A model generated the notes under the pieces. The model was not told where the DNA came from. It ran no database searches and saw only the letters and a list, made by a program, of their open reading frames with translations. Source: Aliiroseovarius sp. M344 (GTDB lineage: Bacteria; Pseudomonadota; Alphaproteobacteria; Rhodobacterales; Rhodobacteraceae). From it: a stretch of 64,000 nucleotides of DNA. The position numbers and the translations under genes are program-made. Below, in pieces: positions 46,356 through 56,497 of this stretch; position 1 is the first letter of the stretch, and every line of letters starts with the position of its first letter. The stretch covers positions 2,170,001 through 2,234,000 of the forward strand of contig NZ_CP081153.1 of assembly GCF_025140835.1 (NCBI RefSeq). The letters run 5' to 3'.

Positions 46356-47734
46356 TGGACAAGTCGAAATCAGAGGCCAACGCCTGGATGGAAAACCTGC
46401 CTGAAGCCGCACGGGCCTATCTGGATGGCAAACGGCTGGACGAGGTTGAATGCATCGTTTCCGATCTACCCGGTATTGCGCGCGGCAAAGCGGTACCTGC
46501 TGGCAAATTTGCGCGCCAGGATTACTTTCACCTGCCAGACAGTGTGTTCTATCAGACCATCACAGGCGACTGGGGCGAAGCGGCGGGCGACGAAGGTTTC
46601 ATCGAACGCGACATGACGCTCATCCCGGATATGTCCACAGCCACCGCCGCGCCGTGGACCGGAGACTGGACGCTTCAGGTGATCCATGACGCGTATGATC
46701 GCAAGAAAAACCCGATCCCTTACAGCCCGCGCAACGTGCTGCGGCGTGTGGTCGATCTGTATCACAAACAGGGGTGGGAGCCTATCGTTGCCCCCGAGAT
46801 GGAGTTCTATCTGGTTGCCCGCAACATTGACCCGGCTGAGAAGATCAAGCCGATGATGGGCCGTTCGGGGCGGCCGGCTGCCGCGCGTCAGGCATACTCG
46901 ATGACGGCTGTCGATGAATTCGGGCCGGTGATCGACGATATCTATGATTTCGCGGAAGCTCAGGGTTTTGAAATTGATGGCATCACGCAAGAAGGCGGCG
47001 CCGGTCAGCTTGAGATCAACCTGATCCACGGCGACCCGATCAAGCTGGCGGACGAGGTCTTCTATTTCAAACGCCTGATCCGCGAAGCCGCGCTGCGCCA
47101 CGATTGCTTTGCCACCTTCATGGCCAAGCCGATCGCCGAAGAGCCGGGAAGCGCTATGCATATCCACCATTCGGTGCTGGATCGCAAAACCGGCGAAAAC
47201 ATCTTTGCCGGACCGCAGGGGGGCGACACCGATGCGTTCTTCCACTTCATCGCCGGGATGCAGAACCACCTGCCCAGCGCGGTGGCTGTGCTGGCACCTT
47301 ATGTGAACAGTTATCGCCGATATGTGAAAGACAACGCCGCCCCGATTAACCTTGAATGGGGACGCGATAATCGCACGACAGGTATCCGCGTGCCGCTGTC
47401 TTCGCCCAAATCGCGGCGTGTGGAAAACCGTATCGCGGGCATGGACTGCAATCCCTATCTGGGCATCGCGGCCAGTCTTGCTGCGGGCTATCTTGGCCTG
47501 ATGGAAGAAAAACGCCCCACCTCGCAATATCGCGGCGACGCCTATGAAGGCGAAGAGGATATTCCGCGCGATCTGGGCTATGCGCTGGAGCTTTTTGATG
47601 CGGCTACAAGCCTGCATGACGTTCTGGGGCCGGAGTTCGCACGCGTTTACTCGATTGTGAAGCAAACAGAGTATAACGAATTCCTGCAGGTCATCAGCCC
47701 ATGGGAACGCGAGCATCTGCTGTTGAACGTCTAA
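46355..47734 (+). CDS. Glutamine-synthetase-family ligase (gamma-glutamyl-amine synthetase-like)
   Basis: A 459-residue GlnA-like enzyme. It shows the metal/glutamate motif PEMEFYLV near residues 147-154, AMHIHHSVLD near 266-275 and NRTTGIRVP near 340. Length and sequence are those of PuuA/GlnT-type ligases that join glutamate to an amine rather than the housekeeping GlnA. Together with the amidotransferase and the upstream importer it suggests import and gamma-glutamylation of an amine. The ATG has AAGGGGACAGG upstream. Confidence 0.9.
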   Translation: MDKSKSEANAWMENLPEAARAYLDGKRLDEVECIVSDLPGIARGKAVPAGKFARQDYFHLPDSVFYQTITGDWGEAAGDEGFIERDMTLIPDMSTATAAPWTGDWTLQVIHDAYDRKKNPIPYSPRNVLRRVVDLYHKQGWEPIVAPEMEFYLVARNIDPAEKIKPMMGRSGRPAAARQAYSMTAVDEFGPVIDDIYDFAEAQGFEIDGITQEGGAGQLEINLIHGDPIKLADEVFYFKRLIREAALRHDCFATFMAKPIAEEPGSAMHIHHSVLDRKTGENIFAGPQGGDTDAFFHFIAGMQNHLPSAVAVLAPYVNSYRRYVKDNAAPINLEWGRDNRTTGIRVPLSSPKSRRVENRIAGMDCNPYLGIAASLAAGYLGLMEEKRPTSQYRGDAYEGEEDIPRDLGYALELFDAATSLHDVLGPEFARVYSIVKQTEYNEFLQVISPWEREHLLLNV

Positions 47735-47773
47735 GCGGCTGGCCAAGTCACACAAAAGACCACGCAAAAAAGG

Positions 47774-47809
47774 AACCGTCTGACGCGACGTCGGGCGGTT
47801 TTTTCTTTT
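47774..47809 (+). terminator. Terminator after the glutamine-synthetase-like gene
   Basis: AACCGTC-type stem (47774 to 47800, with G-T pairs) followed by TTTTTTCTTTT. It separates the ligase from the aminotransferase gene. Confidence 0.85.
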
Positions 47810-47914
47810 CATGGGCATCGTCCATCTTTAGATTTGCCGAAATGACTCTTCGATAATCCCGAAGATAATCGATGAACGGTCCTCGCGCTGGACCCACAGG
47901 ACTGAGAGCCGGAC

Positions 47915-49135
47915 ATGACCCTTGCCCCCAACGTCTATGACGCAGAACCCATCCCCGAAGCCGCCCGCGCCGAGATCGACCAGCTTCTGAAATCTGGCGA
48001 CCTGTTTCGCTATACCGCGCCGGAAGACGCACCGGTCAGCTTGCTTGAGGCCGAATTTGCCGAGATGATGGGTGCGAAATACGCGCTGGCCGTGGCAAGT
48101 TGCTCTGCCGCGTTGTTCTTGTCGCTAAAGGCACTGGCACTGCCCCGCGACGCGAAAGTGTTGATCCCGGCCTTCACATTCGCCGCCGTGCCAAGCGCGG
48201 TTGTCCATGCCGATTGCAAGCCCGTGCTGGTCGATGTGCAGGACAACTATCGCGTCGATATGGCGGATTTCGAAGCCAAACTGGCCGGCGACATCAAGGC
48301 TGTGATCATCAGCCACATGCGCGGTCACACGTCAGATATGGACGCCATAATGGCCCTGTGCGACGCAGCCGGCGTCCCGGTGATTGAGGACGCCGCGCAC
48401 TCGCTGGGTACGCAGTGGCACGGACGCAAGATCGGCACGATTGGCAAGATTGGCTGCTTCTCGTTTCAGTCTTACAAGATGCTGAACGCTGGCGAAGGCG
48501 GAATTCTGATCACAGATGATGCTGACCTGATTGCACGCGCGGTGATCATGTCGGGCGCTTACGAGCACAATTGGAAGAAGCACAAAGCCCCGCACGGCGA
48601 CAATACTTCGGCGTTGCAAGATGCGTTTGCGCGCTGGCAGAACCAATTGCCGCTTTACAACACACGGCTGTCCAACCTGTCTGCGGCGGTCATTCGCCCC
48701 CAACTGGGCGAACTAGAGCGTCGAGTGAATGACGGTCTGAAGAACCACGACTACGTGGCCGACAAGCTGAACCAAAGCCCGTGGATCGACGTGCCCCCGC
48801 CCTTGTCCGCCGAGACGCGCGCGCCCGACTCCATCCAGTTCAACCTTGTGGGCATGAGCGATACAGACACCGTGGCCTTTCAAGAGGCTGCGAAAGTGCG
48901 TGGAGTTTCGGTTCAGGTGTTCGGGATGAGCACGGACAACGCACGAGCCTTCTGGAACTGGCATTTCATCGATGGACAGGGGGAATTGCCGCAGACCCGC
49001 GCCATGCTGATGCGCGCCTGCGACACGCGCCTGCCGGTGCGCTTGCAAAAACCTGATCTGGATTTCATCGCTGACGCGCTTGTTGCCGCCGCGCAAGACG
49101 TCAAAACCGGATCATCCAAAACAAGCGCCGCCTAA
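47915..49135 (+). CDS. DegT/DnrJ/EryC1/StrS-family aminotransferase
   Basis: A 406-residue PLP enzyme. The cofactor Lys lies in FSFQSYKMLNAGEGG, with EDAAHSLG upstream. Most members aminate nucleotide sugars, but some act on small amines or aldehydes. Neighbouring genes here concern glutamate and amine nitrogen, so a non-sugar substrate is possible. It has its own leader region after a terminator and shares stop bases (CTAA) with the convergent LysR gene. Confidence 0.87.
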   Translation: MTLAPNVYDAEPIPEAARAEIDQLLKSGDLFRYTAPEDAPVSLLEAEFAEMMGAKYALAVASCSAALFLSLKALALPRDAKVLIPAFTFAAVPSAVVHADCKPVLVDVQDNYRVDMADFEAKLAGDIKAVIISHMRGHTSDMDAIMALCDAAGVPVIEDAAHSLGTQWHGRKIGTIGKIGCFSFQSYKMLNAGEGGILITDDADLIARAVIMSGAYEHNWKKHKAPHGDNTSALQDAFARWQNQLPLYNTRLSNLSAAVIRPQLGELERRVNDGLKNHDYVADKLNQSPWIDVPPPLSAETRAPDSIQFNLVGMSDTDTVAFQEAAKVRGVSVQVFGMSTDNARAFWNWHFIDGQGELPQTRAMLMRACDTRLPVRLQKPDLDFIADALVAAAQDVKTGSSKTSAA

Positions 49136-50094
49136 AGCAACGCCAGTTTGCCCGCCAGCCACGGGTAAGATTGCGCGGCTGGCGCGACGATCATGTCTTC
49201 CAGAATGTGTTTTGTGCGCGTCGCCATATCCATTGGCAATGCGCCCAACACACCTTGGCGGGCGGTCAGGTTGATCCGACGAGAGATCGGCGCGAAGGGA
49301 AGTTCGATCAGATCGGTCTGCGCCCGGAAGCGTTGAGCGTGGAAAAATCCCAAGGGTGTGATGATTGTCCAGCCAGCGCCAGACGCCACCATCGCCATGA
49401 TCGCGTGATAGCTGTCCAGCTCGAAACGATTGTTCAGACGGATGTTCTGCCGCGCCAGATGGTCCGTGATGACCCGCCCCATATGGTGGCGCGCGGTGTA
49501 TTGCACCAACGGCAGATCACGCAGTACCTGCGCCGCATCGCCACGCCCAATCACACCCTTGGGTACGGCTGCGACGAACGGCTCTTCCATCAACGCATGC
49601 ACTTCCATCCATGGCGCCGAGGCCCCTGTATCAGCCGCGATAATCACATCCAACGCACGCGCATCCAACTGGTCGTGCAAGCGGTGAGACGCTCCGGTTT
49701 CCAGCAGAAAGCGGGTGGACTGCATATCGCTTGCCAGATCCGATAGCAGACGGGGGGTCACGTCTGCGTCAAAATCCTCGATCATCCCCAAACGCAGGCG
49801 AGACAGCTGTGACATCGCCCCCAACGCAAGTTCGGCGCGGGCTTGTTCGGCTTCGTTCAGGATGGCTTGCGCGCGTTTCAGAAACAGCGCGCCGGCGGGT
49901 GTCAGGCGCATCGGGCGGGCCGACCGGTCAAGCAAGGTGGTGCCCAGAGCGGTTTCAAGATTGGTCAGTTGCTGGCTGACCGATGACGGGCTTGCCCCCA
50001 ACCGCCGCGCAGCAACCGAGATCGAGCGCTCATCGGCTGTCGCCACGAAAACCTCGACTCCCCAAAGGGTGATGCGCCCTGCTGTCTCGACCAT
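49132..50094 (-). CDS. LysR-family transcriptional regulator
   Basis: A 320-residue LTTR. The helix-turn-helix is at about 12-50 (FVATADERSISVAARRLGASPSSVSQQL), and the effector-binding domain fills the rest. AAAGGAG precedes the ATG; an upstream start is rejected. It is convergent with the aminotransferase gene. It may regulate the adjacent transport and amine genes, though LTTRs usually stand divergent to targets. Confidence 0.9.
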   Translation of the reverse strand: MVETAGRITLWGVEVFVATADERSISVAARRLGASPSSVSQQLTNLETALGTTLLDRSARPMRLTPAGALFLKRAQAILNEAEQARAELALGAMSQLSRLRLGMIEDFDADVTPRLLSDLASDMQSTRFLLETGASHRLHDQLDARALDVIIAADTGASAPWMEVHALMEEPFVAAVPKGVIGRGDAAQVLRDLPLVQYTARHHMGRVITDHLARQNIRLNNRFELDSYHAIMAMVASGAGWTIITPLGFFHAQRFRAQTDLIELPFAPISRRINLTARQGVLGALPMDMATRTKHILEDMIVAPAAQSYPWLAGKLALL

Positions 50095-50155
50095 TGCTCG
50101 CTCCTTTGGCCGGAAAGCTAGGGGCTTTGCGGGCGGCGGGCAACAGGCTTGCGCC

Positions 50156-52207
50156 TTAGCGTGCCCATAGCCGGTCACCGGCGCGCGCGCGCGCCGTGTC
50201 AACGCGGAAGCTTCCAGCATCTGGCCAAAGTGCAATTGCCCCGGTTTCGGACAGGCTTTTGCGATCCATCACTATGCAGCCCGCGGGCGGAGTGGCTGTC
50301 GGTTTTCCCGACAGCACGACGATATCGGCCTTGGCGCAAGCGTCGCTTACCCGATCACCGGCACTGCGGCCTGTCAGATGGACCAGAACCGCGCCATCAA
50401 TCTCGGCCGTCAGATGCCCGGCCTCGCCTGACAGCCCCGTCCGTGAAAACGCTGTCTCCTGATCGGCGGCGTCGCCGTCATTTTCGAGCCATGACAGGGC
50501 CGCGAAGCTTTCACCGCGTGGCTTTGACAGATCACGCCCAGCCTCGGTCATGATCCCGACCAGCCCACCTGTCGCACTGATCAGGATCGGTGGTCGGGTG
50601 GCCTGCGCCCAGACCAGTGCCGCCGCCGCTATTGGCGGTAACGCCAGCAGGCGGGCGCGTCGTGTCAGTAAGGTCGCAAAGATACCTCCCAGTGCAACCA
50701 ATGGCAGCACCGCATCCGGCGGCGCGGGCACTTGTCCGGTGGCGCCGTCAAGCGAGGACACAAACCGTGCAACCCCGATAATCCAGTCAATCGGCGGGCC
50801 CATCAATTTGATCGGCGCCCAACCAAGGCCAATTGCAGACAGCAGCGCTGCCAACACCGCCAGCGGCATGATCAGCGCACCCATGACCGGCACCGATAAC
50901 AGGTTGGCCAGCAAGCCAAAATGGCTGACCTGATTGAAATGTGCCGCCCCAAACGGGGCCGTCGCCATGCCAGCGACGAATGACGAAATCACCACCGCCA
51001 GAATCGGACGCGACCATTTTGGCGCGCGCCAGACGTCGTCGGTGCGCGCCCTGTCGCGCAGCCATCCAAACACCGCAACCAGCGCAGTGGTGGCGGCAAA
51101 GGACATCTGGAAACCGGGCTCGACCAAGGCCTCGGGATGAAGAGTCAGCACAATGAGCGCCGCCATAGCGACAGCACGCAATGACAGCGCGCGGCGGTCA
51201 AACAGGATGGCCACAAACATCGTGGCCACCATGATAAAGGCGCGTTCCGTCGCGATGTTGCCGCCAGACAAGGCCAGATAGAAACCACCCGAAAGGATCG
51301 CGATACAAGCCGCCAGTTTTTTGATCGGATAGCGCAAAGCCAGCCCCTGCCAAAGGCTAAGCACCATGCGGGCTGCTTGAAAGATGAAGCCGGTCAATAA
51401 CCCCATATGCAGGCCTGAGATCGCAAGCAAATGCGCCAGATTGGACGCGCGCAACGCGTTGATTGTGTCCTTGCCCATCGTTGATCGGTCGCCGGTGGTT
51501 ATGGCGGCGGCGAACGCACCCGTTTCGCCCGGCAGAACGCCACGCACCCAAGCCGAGATCGCTTGCCGCAGGCGGGATACGGCAAGGGTTATCCCCGGCT
51601 CTGCAGGCGCCAACAAAAGCGCGGGCACCCGTGTGTATCCCACCGCCCCGATCCCGCGAAACCACGCCATACGTTGAAAATCAAAGCCTCCGGGTTCGAC
51701 CGGGCCATTTGGGCCGGACAGATGCGCAGTCATGGCAATGCGTTGGCCGATCGCCGGGGTCAGAAAGCCTTGATCGCCATGCAATGACACCCGGACAATT
51801 GTCGCGTGCTTTGTTGGGCCGACATCGTCCAGCCGGACGCGGTCAAGCGTCAGCCGTACCGCATCCGACTGCGACCGGTCAATTTTGACGATCCGCCCTT
51901 CGACCGGGCCATAGTAGCGGAAATCAAGTACCGGCGCGGCAACGTAATGCGCCCTCGCCCCGGCCAGACAGAAGCCCAACCCCACCAAGCCAACCGCCAT
52001 TGCGACTGGTCCGACGCCCCAGGGCCAAAATCTTGCGATCAGGACACACGCCCCCACCAAAACCATCACACCAGCATAAACCAGCGCCGTCGGCTCTGAC
52101 TGGAGAGAGAAATACAGCCCGATCCCCGCGCCCAGAAAAAGCGGTGCCCAATGCAACAGGCGACCGCGTTCTTCCTCGATCCGGGTCAGGAACTTGTGGA
52201 CCAGCAC
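50156..52207 (-). CDS. comEC: ComEC/Rec2-family DNA uptake channel
   Basis: About 683 residues. After a DUF4131-type N-terminal part with several membrane segments comes the competence core, marked by NLAHLLAISGLHMGLL and about eight further membrane segments. The C-terminal ~130 residues lack the HxHxDH motif of the metallo-beta-lactamase domain found in long ComEC proteins. The start is uncertain: a GTG downstream of GGGAGG is used, but an earlier GTG at 52270 is possible. It is divergent from gltX. ComEC moves single-stranded DNA across the inner membrane. Confidence 0.85.
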   Translation of the reverse strand: MLVHKFLTRIEEERGRLLHWAPLFLGAGIGLYFSLQSEPTALVYAGVMVLVGACVLIARFWPWGVGPVAMAVGLVGLGFCLAGARAHYVAAPVLDFRYYGPVEGRIVKIDRSQSDAVRLTLDRVRLDDVGPTKHATIVRVSLHGDQGFLTPAIGQRIAMTAHLSGPNGPVEPGGFDFQRMAWFRGIGAVGYTRVPALLLAPAEPGITLAVSRLRQAISAWVRGVLPGETGAFAAAITTGDRSTMGKDTINALRASNLAHLLAISGLHMGLLTGFIFQAARMVLSLWQGLALRYPIKKLAACIAILSGGFYLALSGGNIATERAFIMVATMFVAILFDRRALSLRAVAMAALIVLTLHPEALVEPGFQMSFAATTALVAVFGWLRDRARTDDVWRAPKWSRPILAVVISSFVAGMATAPFGAAHFNQVSHFGLLANLLSVPVMGALIMPLAVLAALLSAIGLGWAPIKLMGPPIDWIIGVARFVSSLDGATGQVPAPPDAVLPLVALGGIFATLLTRRARLLALPPIAAAALVWAQATRPPILISATGGLVGIMTEAGRDLSKPRGESFAALSWLENDGDAADQETAFSRTGLSGEAGHLTAEIDGAVLVHLTGRSAGDRVSDACAKADIVVLSGKPTATPPAGCIVMDRKSLSETGAIALWPDAGSFRVDTARARAGDRLWAR

Positions 52208-52363
52208 CCTTGTTCGCGGCCTCCCTTTTGCGTAAAGCCTGTGGGGACAAACACGGGCTGGCGGTTTCACAGAAACACTGGCCCGGTCCGTGGTTTCATT
52301 GCGCGCGCGGCGCGCGTTGATACCTGAGTAACGTCCGCATGGTTTCCAAAAGGTTAACGCTTC

Positions 52364-53767
52364 ATGACCACCGATCAGATCGTCACCCGTTTCGCCCCCT
52401 CGCCCACCGGCTATCTGCATATTGGTGGGGCGCGCACTGCCCTGTTCAACTGGCTGTTTGCCCGTGGTCGTGGCGGTAAATTCCTCTTGCGGATCGAAGA
52501 TACAGACCGGGCGCGGTCAACACCCGAGGCGACCGCGGCAATCCTGAGGGGCATGGCATGGCTGGGGCTTGATCACGACGGCGAGGTGGTCAGCCAGTTT
52601 GACCGTGCGGGCCGACATGCCGAGGTCGCACACGAGATGTTGGCTGCAGGTCATGCCTATAAGTGCTTCGCCACGCAGGATGAAATTCAGGCCTTCCGCG
52701 AACACGCCAAGGCCGAGGGGAAGTCCACGCTCTATCAATCGCCTTGGCGCGACGCCGATCCGTCAAATCACCCCAACACACCCTATGTCATTCGCCTGAA
52801 AGCCCCGCGCGAAGGGGTGACGGTCATCAAGGATGCTGTGCAGGGCGATGTCACGATCCGCAATGACCAGCTCGACGACATGATTTGTTTACGTTCCGAT
52901 GGCACACCCACCTACATGCTGGCTGTCGTTGTGGATGACCATGATATGGGCGTGACCCATGCCATTCGCGGGGATGACCACCTGAACAATGCCGCGCGCC
53001 AACAGCTTGTCTATCAAGCGATGGGCTGGGACGTGCCCGTTTGGGCGCATATTCCCCTGATCCACGGTCCGGACGGCAAGAAACTGTCAAAGCGCCACGG
53101 CGCGCTGGGGGTCGAGGAATATCAGGCCATGGGCTATCCCGCCCGTGCAATGCGCAATTATTTGGCGCGATTAGGCTGGAGCCACGGCGACGACGAGTTT
53201 TTCACCGACGCGCAGGCGTTGGAATGGTTTGATCTGAAGGGAATCGGCAAGAGCCCGGCGCGGTTTGACTTCAAAAAACTCGACAACCTATCGGGGCAGC
53301 ACCTGTCAGCAATGGACGACGCCGAAGTTATGGCAGAGTTGGAGTCATTTTTGGCCGCAACCGCTCAAAACCCTTTGCAGTCGCAGCAAAGAGGACTTTT
53401 ATTGGATGCGATGTATGTGCTGAAAACAGGCGCGAAGACTCTCCCACAACTCCTTGAAAAGGCTTCATTTGCAATGACTTCCCGCCCCATTATCGCGGAC
53501 GAAAAAGCGGCTGCCGCACTGGATGAAGTATCCCGTGGTATACTGAAAGAATTGACGCCGCAGCTGCAAAATGCTAGCTGGGAACGCGACACGCTGGAAG
53601 GGATCCTGAACGGGCTTGCAGAAGCTCATGGTACCAAATTTGGCAAACTGGCCGCTCCGCTGCGTGCAGCACTGGCCGGTCGCGCCGTGACCCCCAGCGT
53701 ATTCGATATGATGCTTGTTCTGGGCCGCGACGAATCTATTGCGCGCCTTGAGGATGCAAGCGCATAG
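52364..53767 (+). CDS. gltX: Glutamyl-tRNA synthetase
   Basis: A 467-residue class I synthetase. The HIGH-type motif is in [14 protein letters not shown] (near residues 11-24) and the KMSKS-type motif is KLSKRHG (near 240). The C-terminal anticodon-binding helical region is complete. Many Rhodobacterales carry two gltX copies; whether a second exists outside the window is unknown. It precedes gltA. Confidence 0.95.
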   Translation: MTTDQIVTRFAPSPTGYLHIGGARTALFNWLFARGRGGKFLLRIEDTDRARSTPEATAAILRGMAWLGLDHDGEVVSQFDRAGRHAEVAHEMLAAGHAYKCFATQDEIQAFREHAKAEGKSTLYQSPWRDADPSNHPNTPYVIRLKAPREGVTVIKDAVQGDVTIRNDQLDDMICLRSDGTPTYMLAVVVDDHDMGVTHAIRGDDHLNNAARQQLVYQAMGWDVPVWAHIPLIHGPDGKKLSKRHGALGVEEYQAMGYPARAMRNYLARLGWSHGDDEFFTDAQALEWFDLKGIGKSPARFDFKKLDNLSGQHLSAMDDAEVMAELESFLAATAQNPLQSQQRGLLLDAMYVLKTGAKTLPQLLEKASFAMTSRPIIADEKAAAALDEVSRGILKELTPQLQNASWERDTLEGILNGLAEAHGTKFGKLAAPLRAALAGRAVTPSVFDMMLVLGRDESIARLEDASA

Positions 53768-53834
53768 AATATGCAGGCGTGCCTGATCCATCCGGGGGAG
53801 GCGCGACAAGATACGAACACGAAGGGATTATAGA

Positions 53835-55130
53835 ATGGCCAAACCGACTGGAACTGCGAAGCTCACCTTTGGTGACAAGGAGCTAGAGCTACCGATGTAT
53901 TCGCCCACCGCGGGTCCCGATGTGATCGATATCCGCAAGCTTTATGCTCAAGGCGACGTGTTCACCTATGATCCTGGGTTTACCTCGACCGCTAGCTGCG
54001 ACTCGACGATCACCTTCATCGATGGCGACAAGGGTGAATTGCTGTACCGCGGCTATCCAATCGATCAATTGGCCGAGAAATCGCACTATCTCGAAGTCTG
54101 CTATTTGCTGCTTTATGGCGAGCTGCCAACCGAAGCTGAATTGATCGATTTCGAAAGTCGCGTGACCAACCACACGATGGTCCATGAGCAGATGATCAAG
54201 TTCTTCTCGGGCTTCCGCCGCGATGCACACCCGATGGCCATCATCACCGGTGTTGTGGGCGCAATGTCGGCCTTCTATCACGACTCGACAGACGTAAATG
54301 ACGAATGGCAACGCGAAGTGGCCGCGATCCGTATGATCGCCAAGCTGCCCACGATTTGCGCCATGGCGTTTAAATACTCGGTTGGTCAGCCCTTCGTTTA
54401 TCCGAAAAATGATCTGGATTACGCATCGAACTTCCTGCGCATGTGTTTTGCCGTTCCGTGCGAGGAATATGAGGTCAACCCGATCCTGTCCAAAGCCATG
54501 GACCGCATCTTCACCCTGCACGCTGACCACGAACAGAACGCATCGACCTCGACCGTGCGTCTGGCCGGGTCGTCGGGCGCTAACCCGTTTGCCTGTATCG
54601 CGGCTGGTATCGCCTGTCTGTGGGGTCCGGCGCATGGCGGCGCCAACCAAGCCTGTCTTGAGATGCTGCGCGAAATCGGTTCGGTCGATCGCATCCCGGA
54701 ATATGTGGCCCGCGCCAAGGATAAGAACGATCCGTTCCGCCTGATGGGCTTCGGCCACCGCGTTTACAAGAACTTCGACCCCCGTGCGAAAGTCATGAAG
54801 GAAAGCGCGGACGAAGTTCTGGGCCTGCTGGGTATCGAAAACAACGAGACCCTGAAGGTTGCCAAGGAACTGGAGCGCATCGCGCTGGAAGACCCGTATT
54901 TCGTCGAGAAGAAACTGTATCCGAACGTCGATTTTTATTCGGGCATCATTCTTGAGGCGATGGGCTTCCCCACCTCGATGTTCACGCCGATCTTTGCCCT
55001 GAGCCGCACCGTTGGCTGGATCTCGCAGTGGAAAGAGATGCTGGGCGATCCGGGTCAGAAAATCGGCCGTCCCCGCCAGCTGTATCTGGGCGAGACAATG
55101 CGCGACTATGTGGATGTCAAAAAACGCTAA
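53835..55130 (+). CDS. gltA: Citrate synthase
   Basis: A 431-residue type II citrate synthase, catalysing the entry step of the TCA cycle. Active-site segments [23 protein letters not shown] and FGHRVYK are all visible, as is the final R-rich part ([11 protein letters not shown]). AAGGGATT precedes the ATG. A terminator follows. Confidence 0.97.
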   Translation: MAKPTGTAKLTFGDKELELPMYSPTAGPDVIDIRKLYAQGDVFTYDPGFTSTASCDSTITFIDGDKGELLYRGYPIDQLAEKSHYLEVCYLLLYGELPTEAELIDFESRVTNHTMVHEQMIKFFSGFRRDAHPMAIITGVVGAMSAFYHDSTDVNDEWQREVAAIRMIAKLPTICAMAFKYSVGQPFVYPKNDLDYASNFLRMCFAVPCEEYEVNPILSKAMDRIFTLHADHEQNASTSTVRLAGSSGANPFACIAAGIACLWGPAHGGANQACLEMLREIGSVDRIPEYVARAKDKNDPFRLMGFGHRVYKNFDPRAKVMKESADEVLGLLGIENNETLKVAKELERIALEDPYFVEKKLYPNVDFYSGIILEAMGFPTSMFTPIFALSRTVGWISQWKEMLGDPGQKIGRPRQLYLGETMRDYVDVKKR

Positions 55131-55146
55131 GGTAAATTTACCAGAG

Positions 55147-55175
55147 AAAAGCCGCCGATTTCGGCGGCTTTTTTT
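55147..55175 (+). terminator. Terminator after gltA
   Basis: AAAAGCCGCCGA pairs with TCGGCGGCTTTT around a two-base loop, continuing into a T run. A classic intrinsic terminator. Confidence 0.93.
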
Positions 55176-55231
55176 GTTTTCATGGCACGATTCAGGGGAC
55201 GGGTTAGTCTGACCTACCAAGGGGGGTGAAC

Positions 55232-55606
55232 ATGTCTCACTATCTGTCTGGCCGGTGTCTGTGTGGCGCATGCCAATTCGACTATACAGGCGAAATAGGT
55301 TTCACACTTCAATGCTACTGCCGGGATTGCCAGCATGTCACAGGCGCGGGCCACGCCCCGCAAATGATGGTGCGACGCGACGCCCTGATGACCAAAGGCC
55401 CAACGAAAACATACCGCCAAAGGGCGGATTCCGGGTCGATGTTGGAATTCATATTCTGCCGGGATTGCGGATCGCCACTGTTGAAAGCGACGTCCCGCAT
55501 GCCCGATGCAATCGCCGTTTACGCAGGTGCGCTTGACGATCCGGCGCTGTTTGTGCGCGGCAAAGATGTCTTTGAGGCCGGGCGACAGCCCTGGGATCTG
55601 ACGTAA
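55232..55606 (+). CDS. GFA-family (CENP-V/GFA domain) protein
   Basis: A 124-residue zinc-binding protein of the glutathione-dependent formaldehyde-activating family. Zinc Cys pairs are in GRCLCGACQF, CYCRDCQ and FCRDCGSPL. Most such proteins are not real formaldehyde-activating enzymes and have no proven role. The ATG two codons after a GTG fits AAGGGGGG better. Confidence 0.88.
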   Translation: MSHYLSGRCLCGACQFDYTGEIGFTLQCYCRDCQHVTGAGHAPQMMVRRDALMTKGPTKTYRQRADSGSMLEFIFCRDCGSPLLKATSRMPDAIAVYAGALDDPALFVRGKDVFEAGRQPWDLT

Positions 55607-55609
55607 CCC

Positions 55610-56386
55610 TTAACGACCCTCGTAATTCGGGCTGCGCTTCTCAAGAAACGCCAGAACGCCTTCTTTGAAGTCGCGTGAATTGCCACATTCGCCTTGCAGC
55701 TTCGCCTCAAGCGCCAGTTGTTCATCCAGCGTGTTGCTCATCGACGCGCGCAGGGCTTTCTTGATATTGCGATAGGACAGCGTCGGTCCCTTCGCCAGAT
55801 GCGCGCCGCGTTTGCGCCAGACGGCCTCGAACTCATCATCCGCGACACATTCCCAGATAAGTCCCAAATCGGCAGCCTCACGCGCGGGGGTTTTTTCTGC
55901 GAACAGCGCCGCACCCATCGCTTTGGCAAACCCCATCTGGCGCGGCATCCAATAGGTGCCCCCCGCATCAGGGATCAGGCCGATGCGCGAAAAGGCCTGC
56001 ATGAAAAACGCGCTTTCAGCCGCGATCACAACGTCCGCCGCCAGTGCGATGTTCGCCCCTGCCCCTGCCGCCGCGCCGTTTACAGCGGCAATGGTCGGAA
56101 TGGGGCTGTTGTAGATGGCGTCCAGCAGCGGTTCGTATTCATCACGCAGGGTGCGTTCCAGATCAACATGGGCCGCGTTTGCCCGATCACCCAAATCTTG
56201 GCCCGAGCAGAAGGCGCGTCCAGCCCCGGTCATGACCAGCGCGCGCGCGGTTTGGCCAGCGTCTTTGACAGCATGAGTCATTTCTGCGCGCATCTGGGTG
56301 TTCAGCGCATTCATCACATCGGCGCGGTTCAGTGTCAGCACTGCCAGCCCATCGGTGACGTCGACCGTGATCGTTTCGTAGTTCAT
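55610..56386 (-). CDS. Enoyl-CoA hydratase/isomerase family protein (PaaG-like)
   Basis: A 258-residue crotonase-fold protein. Oxyanion segments AFCSGQDLGD and NGAAAGAGANIALAADVV and the IPDAGGTYWMPR segment are those of PaaG-type ring-oxepin isomerases or related short-chain hydratases. No other phenylacetate genes are near. GGGAGG precedes the ATG. Convergent with the GFA gene, four bases apart. Confidence 0.87.
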   Translation of the reverse strand: MNYETITVDVTDGLAVLTLNRADVMNALNTQMRAEMTHAVKDAGQTARALVMTGAGRAFCSGQDLGDRANAAHVDLERTLRDEYEPLLDAIYNSPIPTIAAVNGAAAGAGANIALAADVVIAAESAFFMQAFSRIGLIPDAGGTYWMPRQMGFAKAMGAALFAEKTPAREAADLGLIWECVADDEFEAVWRKRGAHLAKGPTLSYRNIKKALRASMSNTLDEQLALEAKLQGECGNSRDFKEGVLAFLEKRSPNYEGR

Positions 56387-56497
56387 TGGGTCCTCCCGCA
56401 AGTTTCAGGCAGAATACCCGACCAGCTGGTCAGGTAAAGGTGAACGCTCCGTCACATTGGCAAAAACATGCATCGGCAACACCAGCGCTGTGTGGAA

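Noticed and set aside
46466..47818. 450-codon frame antisense to the glutamine-synthetase-like gene
   Set aside because: It lies over a clear GlnA-family coding sequence; the translated antisense product has no family features.
53889..55271. Long open frame of 460 codons antisense to gltA
   Set aside because: It is the mirror of a highly biased codon usage in a complete citrate synthase gene, has no ribosome site and no recognisable protein sequence.
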